A stretch of DNA of 64,000 nt from contig WSUB01000157.1 in assembly GCA_019633425.1 (NCBI GenBank), forward strand, positions 1-64,000, written 5' to 3'. The position numbers and the translations under genes were made by a program. The notes under the pieces were generated by a model that saw nothing but the letters and a program-made list of their open reading frames with translations, had not been told where the DNA came from and did no database searches. The stretch is from Tulasnella sp. 424. Lineage: Eukaryota; Basidiomycota; Agaricomycetes; Cantharellales; Tulasnellaceae. Of this stretch, positions 36,699 through 48,165 are shown piece after piece. Within the stretch, counting starts at the first letter, position 1. The number at the start of each line of letters is the position of its first letter.

Positions 36699-37129
36699 AT
36701 GGCGACAGGTGGAAGCCTTTTCCTTCCGATGAATCTCGTCCTGACGTCGACTGTGGCAGAATATCTCATGGTATTGCATAACCTCAGGCAATCACACATT
36801 ATATCTTACACTGAGGAGACAAACGTCGAGGGCCCTCCGCATGCCAAGATGTGGACATGTTGGATTAACGGTACGGCAACCTGGCCCTCTCGATTTCATG
36901 ATAGGCGGATTCTCACCAATAGTGGAACGCAATAGTCTCTCAAGTCTCTCCGCATTTTTCAGTTAGCGAAAGTGAGGCTGGTGGGCAACTATTTTGGAAT
37001 ACTTCTAGTACCAGGGGCGAAGCCCGACGCGCTGTTGCAAGGAACATCCTTTACGCCATTGGATACTATGAGCCCAACGGAGATGACATTCTCACCCCCG
37101 GCGCTCTGGCTATCATCCAAGGAAACTAG
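36699..37129 (+). CDS. dsRBM-like small protein, copy H
   Basis: Exons 36699-36708 (ATGGCGACAG), 36760-36870 and 36963-37129; 95 aa, intact. Helix 1 EYLMVLHNLRQ, strands IISYTEETNVEGPPHAKMW and TCWING; helix 2 FWNTSSTRGEARRAVARNIL, then YAIGYYEPNGDDILTPGAL. GPPHAK matches the usual GPxHxK loop of dsRBMs better than in any other copy. It lies alone beyond the PIH1 gene, on the plus strand, outside the repeat modules. Confidence 0.78.
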
Positions 37130-37591
37130 CGAGAACATTCCAGCAGGAACTGGGATGAAGACTGCATCAGTCTTGATCGTCGGGTTAGCCACATCTGATT
37201 GTAGTATCGTACTTTGAAGTCCGTACGGATATGAGTCGACCTCATGGAATCATCATTCACATCCGTCGATAAAAAAGCGAATTATTCTTTTGATTGGATA
37301 ACGTTCAGCCGCTCGGATGCTACCGGCGGACTGGGAGGTGGGTTTCTACTAGAGTGACCGTTCACTATCAAAGCCGCCCCGCATACATATCTTATGCGCC
37401 GTTTACTCATCGTTTGCATCCTGTCGGCGCTTAGCATAGCATGAGATAAAAAATATATTGCCACTCCAGATGTATGTGAACGGAGCTCCGAAGTGAGCGG
37501 TCCAATTTCGAACGTTGTTTCCGGCCACCTTCCTTTCGCATTTGAAGAGAGGACAGAGATAGGCCGTCAAGCTTGATACATCTTAGATAAT
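37130..37591. other. Intergenic, no gene seen
   Basis: Between dsRBM copy H and the 3' end of the first LPMO gene (convergent). Nothing recognisable. Confidence 0.5.
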
Positions 37592-38852
37592 CTAGCACGT
37601 CCATTTGGCAGGACCGGCTATGGTGGATGTATGTGGTTAGTCAGTGGTTCTCGACGGTCACAGCGCAACTGAAGCTTACGGGCAGTGTATCCAGTGTAAT
37701 TCGAGGGGACGCTGTAGATATCTATTAAGGAGGATAGGTTAGAGTTAATACCCTGGGACTCTCTCCGAGAACCTACTGAGTAGGATGCCTGGCTCGTATC
37801 CAGTATATGCACCAGGGAAGGATGTCAGAGGTTTAGGGGTTCCACTCCCGCCTCCGGTGACCTAGGGCAGAGAGGTTGAGTATGAATGCGTAGACTTAGG
37901 GCAAGCGCAAACTTACATTAATTTGACCGCAAGCAATGTACAACTAAAATATAATCATGATCAGCATCCCAGCCAGTGATAAGATATGTAAGTAAAAGGG
38001 AAATTTTCTCTACCTGAGCACCAGCAAAAACCGAGGCAGCATGCAAAGCAATGTGTTCGATTCTGACGAGATATTCCCCTGTAAAAAGAAGAGACTTTTA
38101 GTCGGTGCATGGGCTTTTGAGAGGACTGGAACCAAGATACCCGATGGCAAGCATGTCGGAATGGTGAAGGTGAAAGTCTGTACGTTCCTAGTTGCACGGT
38201 TCCGCGTCAGTCTGGAAGTCCCAGACCGGGGCAGAGCTTGAAAGAAAAAGGGGCTTACTCCGACGGCCAAGTGAAACCAGCGGCCTTGGTCCAAGTAGGG
38301 ACCCATTCGGCGACTTTGAACCAAACCGCACCCGAGCCAGCAGACTCGGTGTTGGCAGTTGGAGTGGCCTTGGCCATATAGATGTCAAGGTACTACACGC
38401 ATACAGTCCCTCTTGTTAGCAAGGTGCATGAGTACGACCTCACTAGGTACTTACTCCAGGGTGATAGAGAGCCTGATCAGCCTGGAAGCCGATGGTTGTT
38501 CCTGCCGCAACGGTGTAGGTCGAGGTACTAGAAGCCGTTGAATTTTCGTAACATTTCATCGAGGAACTTGTGACATCCGTGACCTGGACCGAGCAAGATT
38601 AGCGTCTCTAGGGCTCACGAGCCCTAATGCACTCACTGGTCCACGAGAATAGTGGTTATCCGTCATACGGACATATTGATAGTCGGCTGTCACGGTGCTG
38701 CCCACAATCAAGTCGGGAAAGGTATCTGAGAAGAAAGCGCGAACACCTTGGTTCAGCTTGACTGCAAAGCCAAACCACTAGTAAATCTTACAGTGAGAGT
38801 TTACAAGCTGCGAAGCGAACGCGAGGATTGCTGCGGAGATAGTGAACTTCAT
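37592..38852 (-). CDS. AA9 lytic polysaccharide monooxygenase, LPMO1
   Basis: Copper enzyme that cleaves cellulose or other beta-glucans oxidatively outside the cell. Ten exons including 38792-38852, 38637-38725, 38455-38583 and a 27-nt exon at 37917-37943; 234 aa. Signal peptide [19 protein letters not shown], cut before His20, which becomes the N-terminal copper ligand; the second His is in LYHPG; the axial Tyr is in LYIACGQIN. Further family marks: [80 protein letters not shown] and the end PGPAKWTC. No cellulose-binding module. Exon 5 uses the acceptor ctag at the codon for Asn (ENVQTFTF) to keep phase. First of four tandem genes. Confidence 0.93.
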
Positions 38853-39841
38853 TTCTGGACGTTTTCCGGGAGAAATCAGTTGAGAGCAAGGAAAAGGCTT
38901 GGGTATCGCACACACCACTTATCAAGGCGACACATCCAGGCCCTTATATGTCAAAGCGACCGGCCCGATTTAGCAACAGCCCCATTGACATCTCTTCCAC
39001 ACGGCGAAAGTGGATCAGCCATATCCTTTCGAGCGGGATATTGTGTCAATGACACGCCTCCTAGTAGGCTGGTACGAAGATGACTGACGGCCAGTGTGAC
39101 TGCGGATACGGCGAAAGCAGCAGGAGAAAACTTGGGCGAAGTCACCGAAGGTCGTCGTAAGGAAGTAAGCTGGCGAGGTTCGCCGAACATGCTCCGGTGT
39201 TCGTCTGCTGTGTTGCGCCATATCCGCGGAATAGGACCAATAGCGGAGAAAGGGTTGACGGGCCGAGCAAAAGGGCGAAGCGACCGAGTTCTGGCGTTGA
39301 CACGAAGAGAAGTGAGGTGCCATCGTTCCAGTGGGCCCTTAACCAGAAACGGGCAACGACAGGAGAGTTCGAACCATTTTCAGTGCGTCATGTGTCGCAC
39401 ATCAACCATCAAGAGCAACCACGCTCTAGCTAAGAGCGGTACAATTCGGAACGTGCCCACGATTAGTTTGGCTCTAGGCAGATTTCAAGCGGTGTAGCAC
39501 GTCTATTTGCCACTAGGACCAATCATCAACAAGCCCTGCCGGTGGAGGAGATCAATTTAGTGAGATGAGAGTGGTGCTTACAATCACGTAGTGGAATAAG
39601 AAGGCCCGCGTTAAAGACGTGAGGCTCCTTCCGACTCTCGGAGCAAATGACTTCATGGGGGTGGCGAGTTCCTAACCAACATACGCACCGCGTCTAAGTC
39701 CTCAAGATAGCAACAAAGCAAAATCAAAATATATTGCTGCTCTACGTGCACGTGAATGGGACTGTGAAATGAGCAGTTTACTTTCGAACTTGGCTTTCCG
39801 TTGAGATACTAGGAGGTCGAGCTCAACAGATTTCAGGGAAT
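38853..39841. other. Spacer between LPMO1 and LPMO2
   Basis: Diverged relative of the spacers at 41134-42319 and 43622-44407; for example ggcgaaagtggatcagcca at 39002 and ttcgccgaacatgctccgg at 39179. Open frames on both strands are not conserved. It contains promoter and terminator DNA only. Confidence 0.6.
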
Positions 39842-41133
39842 TTAGCACGTGAATTTGGCAGGACCGGCTACAGTCAAAACGTAAATGGTTAGATAGTAGT
39901 TTCCGCAACGGTCGCACTGCGATTAGAACCTACGGGTAGTATATCCGGTATAGGTGGCAGGGACGTTGTAGATGTCTACCGACGGAGAGAAGTCAGGTCT
40001 GGTATACCAGGGGACTCTCTCAGCCTACTTACTAATGAGGATACCCGGCTCGTTACCAGTATATGCACCGGGGAAGGCCACCAGGGGTCCGGGATTGGCG
40101 CTTCCTCCGCCAGTGACCTAGGGCAGGGATGGTAACCATTCAGCTGCTGTAAAACGTTCAAACGACAAGGCACGTACGTTGATCTGACCGCAAGCAATGT
40201 ACAGCTAGCACGAAACAACCGCCATCAGTGTCCCAGTCGGGTCGGTGATACAATAATCAATGCAGGATTTACCTGAGCACCGCCAAAGGTCGAAGCAACA
40301 TGCAGAGCAATCTGTTCAATGCGGACGAGGTACTGTCCTGTGTGAAATGAACGGGGTTTTAGGTCAGCCGGCTGCTATGCGAGGTTGGGTCGGAACTTAA
40401 GTACCCGATGGTATGCATTTCGGGATCGTGAAGGTGAAAGTCTGCAGGTTCCTAATAGCCCCGAATCGCGCATTAGCCGGGGCGGGGAAACAGCAGCGCG
40501 AGAAAAGGACCCTTCTATGAAGAGGCCACTTACTCCGATGGCCAAGTGAATCCTGCGGCCTTGGTCCAAGTAGGAACCCATTCGGCGACTTTGAACCAAA
40601 CCGCTCCGGATCCAGCAGATTCGGTGTTGGCGGTTGGATTAGCCTTAGCCATGTAAATATCAAGGTACTACACGCATTTAAGATTCACATGAGTACCGGG
40701 AAAGGGACGATGCGATGTCGAGTATGTCACTTACTCCTGGGTGATAGACGGCTTGGTCAGCCTTGAAGCCGATCGTCGATCCGGCAGCGACAGTGTAGGT
40801 CGAAGTGTTAGAGGCAGTGTTGCTTTCATAGCATTTCATCGAAGGACTTGTAACATCCGTGACCTGTGAGCACAACGTCAGCACGTGGTTGGTCCCCCGA
40901 GCCCGAAAGCGCGCGTACCGGGGCTTGAGAATAGTGGTTATCCGTCATACGGACATACTGCCAGTCAGCTGTCACCGTGCTTCCAACGACGAGGTCGGGG
41001 AAAGTATCTGAACACAATGCAAGACCCGTGTCAGCATGACTATATAGCAAAAGCCTAGTAGAGTAGACTTACAGTGAGAGCTGACGAGCTGAGAAGCGAA
41101 TGCGAGGATAGCTGCGGTGATCGTGAGCTTCAT
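39842..41133 (-). CDS. AA9 lytic polysaccharide monooxygenase, LPMO2
   Basis: Same exon layout as LPMO1. Signal peptide [19 protein letters not shown] then His20; second His in VYHPG; axial Tyr in LYIACGQIN. Other marks: [106 protein letters not shown], end PGPAKFTC. All visible splice sites and phases agree with LPMO1, so it should be functional. Secreted, single domain, no CBM1. A TATA box lies about 95 bp upstream. Confidence 0.93.
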
Positions 41134-42319
41134 CTTTGAGACGTTTGGAAAGAGAGATCGGTCGAGGACTGAAAGAGAGGCCTGTTTACCGTGCGTTCTA
41201 CTCGACAAGGCGAATTATTCTGCCTTTTTATATTCTGAAAAAGAGAGGTCTAATTATAGCAGCTCTCCGATCAACATCTATGGCTCACGGCGAAAGTGGA
41301 TCAACCACATTCTCTCAAGCGGTAGATCTATGTCGGAGACATTCACGCCAGAGGGCTGCCAAGAAGATGATCGACGGTCCAATGCGACCATGCATCCGGG
41401 GGAGCCGAAGGAGAAAATGTGGACTAAGCTGGCGAATGTCGTCTTCAGGAAGTCGGGTAATCCAACGAGGTTCGCCGAGCATGCTCCGGCGTCCGCTATG
41501 TGCGTCATATCCGCGGAACAGAGCCCAATCGCGGAACACGACTTGTCGTGCCGAGCAAAAGTGCGAAGCGGCAGAAGGCTCGAGCTTTTCACACGAACAG
41601 AAGTGAGGTCTCACCTTTTAGTACACCCTTGGCTAGTAATAGCTCACAACCGTATCGTTCGAACCATCCTCCACCTGTTTTACTCCATATAGTGCCAGAT
41701 CCGTCGAATAATTCATCGATGGGTTTCCGGTACACTAGAGGGGGATAGGGGTTGGGTCGTATTGGGAAGTCAGGTCCGCACCAGATACGCGTTCGCCGAT
41801 ATCGTGCCCCGTGGAGCTCGGAGTACCTCACGCATATTACAAACCATTCCATTTCAACCTGAACAATAATCACGATCGGAAGTGATTAGCAAGTCTAAAC
41901 AAGAGGTCTCGCTATAAAAAGCACAACATACCATCACGTTCTAGCCAAATTTCAGGCGGGTTAGCACGCTTGTTTGCCAGGACTAACAATAATCAATAAG
42001 CTCCGCAAGAAAGTACTTAGGCAAAATGAGAGTGTGATGCTTACATTTCCGTTGTGTAACTGATGTCATTAGATGGTCCGTCAAAGAGGTAAACATTCCT
42101 TCCGGCTCTCACTGACTTAGTGAGAATTATATGCTTGGAATCAGCGGATGAAGCATATCTTAGTCCTAACGTATCGCGGAACTGAAATCGATTGCCACTC
42201 TAGGCGGACGTGGACGGATCTGCGAAGTCATGGTCTAGTTCAGACTTAGCTACGAAAGACAGTCCTTCCAATTCCGAAGCTCTCCGTTGAGATAGTTAAG
42301 GCGATGTATCCCAGGAAGG
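41134..42319. repeat. Spacer between LPMO2 and LPMO3, duplicated at 43622-44407
   Basis: Contains gaagatgatcgacggtccaa near 41363, found again near 43850, and more diverged traces near 39100-39300. It is part of the unit duplicated with the LPMO gene (about 2.5 kb between LPMO2 and LPMO3 starts). No gene. Confidence 0.8.
41225..41232 (-). promoter_or_regulatory. TATA box (TATAAAAA) of LPMO2
   Basis: Minus-strand TATAAAAA about 95 bp upstream of the LPMO2 ATG, conserved at the same distance upstream of LPMO3. Confidence 0.55.
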
Positions 42320-43621
42320 TTAACACGTGAATTTGGCAGGTCCCGCTACGGTCAACGTAAATGGTTAGGCACTACTTTCCCTAACGGGCCCTAGTGCGAT
42401 TTGGACTTACGGGCAGTATATCCGGTGTAGTTGGCTGGGAGGTTGTAAATGTCTACCGACGGAGAGATGTCAGTTCTAACATACCACAGGAACTCTCTCA
42501 GCCTACTTACTGAGGAGGATACCCGGCTCGTTACCAGTATATGCACCAGGGAAGGACACCAGAGGTCCGGGATTCCCACTTCCTCCTCCAGTGACCTAAG
42601 GTAGCGATGTTGAACATTCAGCGGTAAAACGTTCAAGCGACAAGAAACGTACTTTGATCTGACCGCAAGCAATGTACAGCTACCACGAAGCGACCGCCAT
42701 CAGCGTCCCAGTTGGATTGGTGATACAGCGATCAATGCAGGATTTACCTGAGCACCGCCATAGGTCGAGGCAGAATGCAGAGCGATGTGTTCGATGCGAA
42801 CGAGGTACTCTCCTGTTTGGAATGAACGGGGTTTTGGGTCAGCCAGTTTCCATGCGAGGTCGGGTAGGAACTCAAGTACCCGCTGGTATGCATTTCGGGA
42901 TCGTGAAGGTGAAAGTCTGCTGGTTCCTAATAGCCCAGAATCGCGCATTAGCCGGGTCGGGGAAATAGCAGTGCGAGAAAAGGACCCTTCTATGAAAAGA
43001 AGCCACTTACTCCGACGGCCAAGTGAATCCTCCAGCCTTCGTCCATCCAGGCACCCATTCGGCGACTTTGAACCAAACTGCTCCGGATCCGGCAGATTCG
43101 GTGTTGGCGGTGGGATTAGCCTTGGCCATGTAGATATCAAGGTACTACGCGCATTTAAAGATTCGCATGAGTACCGAGAAAGGGACGAATGTGAGGTCGA
43201 GCAAGTCGCTTACTCCGGGGTGATATAGGGCTTGATCAGCCTTGAAGCCGAGGGTCGTTCCGGCAGCGACGGTGTAGGTCGAAGTGCTAGCGGCAGTGTT
43301 GCTTTCATAGCATTTCATCGGAGCACTCTTGACATCCGTGACCTGTTGGGAACTACGTCAGCACCTGGCGGGTCACCTGAGCCCTAAAACGCGCTTACCG
43401 GGCTTCGAGAATAGTGGTTATCCGTCATACGGACATACTGGTACTCAGCTGTCGCGGTGCTTCCAACAACGAGGTAGGGGAAAGTATCTGAACAAAAGGC
43501 AAGACCCAGGTCAGCTTTGGACTACATAGCGACTCGGAAAGCCTAGCTGAATAGACTTACAGTGGGAGCTGACAAGCTGAGAAGCGAAGGCGAGGATAGC
43601 TGCGGTGATCGTGAGCTTCAT
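42320..43621 (-). CDS. AA9 lytic polysaccharide monooxygenase, LPMO3
   Basis: Same exon layout as LPMO1 and LPMO2. Signal peptide [19 protein letters not shown] then His20; second His in LYHPG; axial Tyr in LYIACGQIK. Marks: [96 protein letters not shown], end PGPAKFTC. Most similar to LPMO2, so the two come from a late duplication. A change of Asp-Trp to Glu-Tyr in exon 2 and several loop changes may tune substrate binding. Confidence 0.93.
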
Positions 43622-43711
43622 GTTTAGAGGTTTGGGGAGAGAGATCGGTCGAGGACTGAAAGAGAGGCCTGTTTACAGTGCGTTCTACTCGTCAAGGCGA
43701 ATTAGTCTGCC

Positions 43712-43719
43712 TTTTTATA
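43712..43719 (-). promoter_or_regulatory. TATA box (TATAAAAA) of LPMO3
   Basis: Same sequence and distance (about 95 bp) from the start codon as in LPMO2. Confidence 0.55.
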
Positions 43720-44407
43720 TTCTAAAAAATCGAAGTCCAAGTATACCGGCTCCCCAATCAGCATCTCGTACTTACGGCGAAAGTGGATCGACCACATTCC
43801 CTCAAGCGGTAGATCAATGTCGGAGACATTCAAGCCAGGAGGCTGCCAAGAAGATGATCGACGGTCCAATGCGACCATGCATCCGGGGGAGCCGGAGGAG
43901 AAAATGTGGACTAAGCCAGCGAAGATCGTCTTCAGGAAGTCGGGTGATCCGACGAGGTTCGCCGAACATGCTCCGGCGTCCGCTATGTGCGCCACATCCG
44001 CGGAATAGAGCCCAATCGCGGAACAAGGCTTCGCGGAACAAGGCTTGGCGTGCCAAGCAGAGGTGCGAAGCGAAAGAAGCCTTGAGCCTTTTACACGAAC
44101 AGAAGTGAGGTCTCACCTTTTCAGTTCACCCTTGGCCAGTAATATAGCTCACAACCGTATCATTCGAACCATGCTCCACCTGGTTTACTCCATATGGTGT
44201 CGAATAATTCATCGATGGGTTTCCGTTACACTAGAGGGAGATGGGGGCTGGGTCGTATTAGGAAGTTTGGTCCGCACCAGATCCGCATTCGTCGATATCG
44301 TGCCCCTTGGAGCTCGGAGTACCTCACGCATATTACAAACCATTCCATTTCAACCTGAACAATAATCGCGGTTGACAGTAATTAACAAGTCCAAACAGGA
44401 GGTCCCG

Positions 44408-45701
44408 CTACAAAAAGCGCAACATAACGTCAGCTCCCCAGCGCAAAAACAGAAAGGAATGAGGGGACCCACGAGGAATATAACCACCCGACGGGGGACC
44501 TGCGTAGATATCTTTGCGAGTTGAGGGAAGAAAAGAAAATAGTTTAAGGAGAAGAATTGAAATCGCTGAAAGGGAGAAAAGATTGGATGCTTACTGGCTA
44601 GGATCCCCGGTTCGTAACCGGTGTACACTCCGGGAATAGCAACCAAAGGTGACGGAGTGACGCTTCCTCCGTTGACCACCTGATAATGCCTCCTTCTGAG
44701 CCCAAACGCGAGTGGAATGGTAATGAAGATACATACCTTGATTTGACCGCATGCAAGGTAATACTAAGGAGCCCCAGAACATAGGCATCGCGTGTGAGAT
44801 GGCGAAGTTGTCGCGCGAGAAGAGGCCGTACCTGAGCACCCCCAAAGGTCGCAGCAGCATGCAACGCGATATGTTCTATTCGGACCAAATATTCACCTGT
44901 GATGCGTCAAGAAGGGTGGTCACGAGTTGGTAAATGACGACAGCAGAGAGGGAAGGGGCAGTCACGAACCACTCAGCAAACAGCTCGGCAAAGTGAATTG
45001 CCAAGTCTGTTGATTCCTGGAACATCACGGTCTTCAGATGAAGGAAAAGCTAAAGAGATGACCTGACACACAGATACGGCCAATTGAACGTCCCCCCCGT
45101 CCAGGTAGGACTCCATTGGGCCACTTTGAACCAAACGTTCCCACTGCCTGCTGCTTCGCTGTTGGCAAACGGAGTCGCCTTGGCCATGTAGATGCTCATG
45201 TACTGAATGAAAGCGCCGGTCAAACGTCAACAAAGCTCAGGATACATCGAGAGGAAAGGAGGGAGGAGGGGAAACCCACACCAGGATGGTTGACCGGTAC
45301 ATTAGCTTGGAACCCGACCTTCGTGCCGGCGTTGCCAACGATGTACGTGGACGTTAGGGCTGCGGTACTGGTTTCGTAGCAGCGCATGAGGATGCTCGTT
45401 GGGTCTGTAAGCTGAGGGCGCCGCGAAGACGGGGGTTTAGTATACCTTCAGGTACCAACGGGACGCAACGGGAGGGGAGGGCTTACCGGTGCTCCAGTGT
45501 CAGCGTTGAGCGTTTTGCGAACGTACTGCCAGTCGTTAGTCACGATCGGTAGGTCGCCAATGAGGAGCTTGGGGAAGGTATCTGCCAGAAGCAAGCGTCA
45601 GAAATTGGGTGGGAGTCGGTGGGATGGTTTGCCGACGAACAGTGTGCGAAGACAGGGAGGAGCGCTTGAGCGAGAAGAGCGGTCAACAGAAGAGCCTTCA
45701 T
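44408..45701 (-). CDS. AA9 lytic polysaccharide monooxygenase, LPMO4 (divergent)
   Basis: Signal peptide MKALLLTALLAQALLPVFA then His20. Second His in NHPG instead of YHPG; axial Tyr in YYLACGQIK. Marks: [113 protein letters not shown]. The last exon begins IYAGPPSGGYIPRG but then reads into an unrelated end instead of the usual PGPA-W-C close. The final intron or stop may therefore be mis-modelled, or the C-terminus may have been replaced. Oldest member of the cluster by divergence. Confidence 0.85.
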
Positions 45702-46537
45702 GGTCGTACGACTTTGATGATTGCAGATATTGACGGCTGGAGCCCTTTTAAATATCCCTCGAAGAGCTTGTTCTCCTGAGCCCCTTGTGCCTGAGGGCGC
45801 CGGAGGCCATCTAGAGTAGTCCGATCCAAGTGGAACTTTCATTAGACGGCGACGAGAGGTGAATTCAGATAGACGATCAACGTCGGTAGCCTACCTTGTC
45901 GTTCTTCCCAATCCTCCGAAACTCTAAACGCTATCTCCTTGTACGTCCAGGCACCCAATACACGGACACGGGCAAGCGTGTCAAAACGCCAAGGCCAAGC
46001 GGAGGATACCCGAACAGAAGCCCGGCGGTTTCTCATCCCTGCTGCTCCTCCCCCTCTCACTATAAGGTTATTGGCAGGACTGGGGACTTCGAGTTGCCCA
46101 AGCCATGGTAACTTTCATGCTGTGAGGCCTTTTTTGACAGGGACCGGTTGACGGTTGGACTTGGTTCATATGATGTCTGCATTCCCCCCCTACTGCAGAT
46201 CAGGTGTTCCATTCCAGAGAAATCTATGACGTCTCCTCAAGAGATAAGGTGCTGTGTCTTCTGGAGGCGAGAGTAGGAACCGCAAAAGATGAGCATGATC
46301 ATGACGGAGGGATCGGGAGTAGACGGAGAGGCCGAGATTTAAAAAGCCGCTTATGACCGCATGACGCCGGTCAGTCCGCATCTAAACGTTCAACTACATA
46401 CATCTCTCCAAAACCAATAACCCAAATCACAACAACTAGTAAGTAGCAATCGATGTTACCTCACAGAGTAACCCTGGTACTGATGATACATGACTCTCAA
46501 CCTGCCTAATATCTAACAACACTAGCTCTCCTCAAAG
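45702..46537. other. Divergent promoter region of LPMO4 and IF1, no gene seen
   Basis: No frame with support; some GC-rich open stretches at 45840-46150 lack partners or domains. Confidence 0.5.
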
Positions 46538-47144
46538 ATGTTCACCGCCACCCGCTTCAGCCACCGCCTCCCCGCACTCCGCGGTTTCGCCAAGCGTGCT
46601 TACAGCGACGGTCGCGTAGCAGGTGCTACCGCCCAGTCAAGGGAGTTCTCGTGCGTGGACCTTTCTCATTCGTCTGCCGGCCTGTCCACAGCGCTAACGT
46701 ATGTTCGTTTCGTTTCTTTGCCGGGTCCTTCCCACGTGCGTTCCCGAATATTCGCGTGCCGTGCGTTCGAATCAACAGTAAGAAGGAGAAGGCTCATGAG
46801 GGTAAGCTAGATCAACCACGTGCTCCTTGAGCGGAACTACGATTTGATGGTGTTGCTTTTGTAGACCAATACATCCGTCTTCACGAGAAGGAGCAGCTTG
46901 AGAAGTTACGGAAGCAAGTACGTCATTTCCCTCCCTCCCACCGGCATCAGTTTCACCATGCAGTACTAAACGATGCCTCTCGTCTCTGCAGATTGCGCAG
47001 CAAGAAGCTGACTTGGTACGACGTTATTTCCCTCGTTTTCTTGTGTGCTGGGGTGCTGATCGTGGTTCTCTTTCGTCATTGCAGGCCAACTTGAAGAAGC
47101 AAGTCGAGGAGCAAGGAAAGAAAGTCGACGGCGGTTCTCAGTAA
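46538..47144 (+). CDS. INH1: Mitochondrial F1F0-ATPase inhibitor protein (IF1 family)
   Basis: Small protein that blocks ATP hydrolysis by F1 when the matrix becomes acidic. Exons 46538-46650, 46779-46801 (23 nt), 46865-46917, 46992-47015 (24 nt) and 47085-47144; 90 aa, all phases agree. Residues 1-21 are an Arg-rich presequence (MFTATRFSHRLPALRGFAKR). The inhibitory helix is SKKEKAHEDQYIRLHEKEQL, the recognised IF1 motif, followed by the coiled-coil EKLRKQIAQQEADLANLKKQ. Usual length for fungal IF1. Single copy, convergent with the P0 remnant. Confidence 0.92.
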
Positions 47145-47378
47145 ACGACGAAAAACAACCGGCCGAGGAAAAGAAGAAAGACTTTGATCGTAGGAGGACG
47201 CTGCTTTATGTCGTAAATCTATCTCCCCCTCCCGAAATCGAATGCTCCGACTTCCCAGTTTAAAGTGGATAACGCGTGGTCCCACAACGAGCGCGAACAA
47301 AAAACTGGATAATATTACACCATGAGCGAGCGAGGAGAGTGCAATGCAAAAGTCCAAACAGCTGTCCAGATGCAACAA

Positions 47379-48011
47379 CTACTGCCTTCCCTTCTTTCCC
47401 TTCTTCCCACTTTTCTGCCCATCCTTCTTCTCATCCTCCTCGCCCTCGCCTTATCCGCTCTGCGAGCTTCCCTTCTCCGCCTCCTCCTTCGCATCCTCAG
47501 CCAATTTCTTCGCCTTCTCACTCTTTTCCTTCAACACACTCAAAACGTCGGAATAAGTCTCTTCCAATAGTTTCTTAGCATCTTCAGATTTGGACGTAGC
47601 GATTTTGGAAAGGGATGAGATGTCGATATGCGACCCTGCTGTCCAACTTCCTTGACTTTGTTCCACACCGCGACGACTCTAGCCGTGCCTGCACCCGTAC
47701 CGAGCAGGGCCCTTCATCTTCTCGTCGTCACTAAAGAGCCTTTTCAGTTCTTCAGCTTCTTGTCCCTTTTCGTGCAGCTCTTTCGCGGCTTTTGGGGATA
47801 GGTCCAAAATCTGCTGAACTCCCTCGTCGTTGTGCGACTTTAATACATGAACTTGCTGGCTCGACGCGTCGTGGTAGATCCGCTCAGCTTTTGGGGCGAG
47901 GTCCGTATCCTTGAATAATTGAAACGTTCGTTGAATGTCGGTCCACCCTCCTCCCAACTTCTCGGTGACTTCGGGGTGCTTGGGTAGCTTTCTTGACCAC
48001 AGGAGAGCCAT
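47379..48011 (-). pseudogene. P0: 5'-truncated, broken copy of the P family
   Basis: Holds the middle (KHPEVTEKLGG, TDIQRTFQ, KAAKELHEKGQE) and the tail (IATSKSEDAKKLLEETYSDV) of the P-family protein, but in different frames. The presequence, membrane and first helical exons are missing. The 5' end stops about 155 bp from the stop codon of the carboxypeptidase gene. A dead copy. Confidence 0.85.
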
Positions 48012-48165
48012 GGGCTTCGAACTAGCTTTAAAATTTGCACTGCATCAAGCTCTCTGAATATAAGTTCACAAAGGACTGAGGATAAATCAATTTAAGAACT
48101 TTATTCCAGTGATTTCCGAGCTGGGGTACACTGTATATGTACACTGAAGGATTGGCCGACATGCC

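Noticed and set aside
41315..44116. Repeated minus-strand frames in LPMO spacers (about 100 codons)
   Set aside because: Length and frame are not kept among the three spacers and there is no ATG context or splice structure; similarity is due to duplication.
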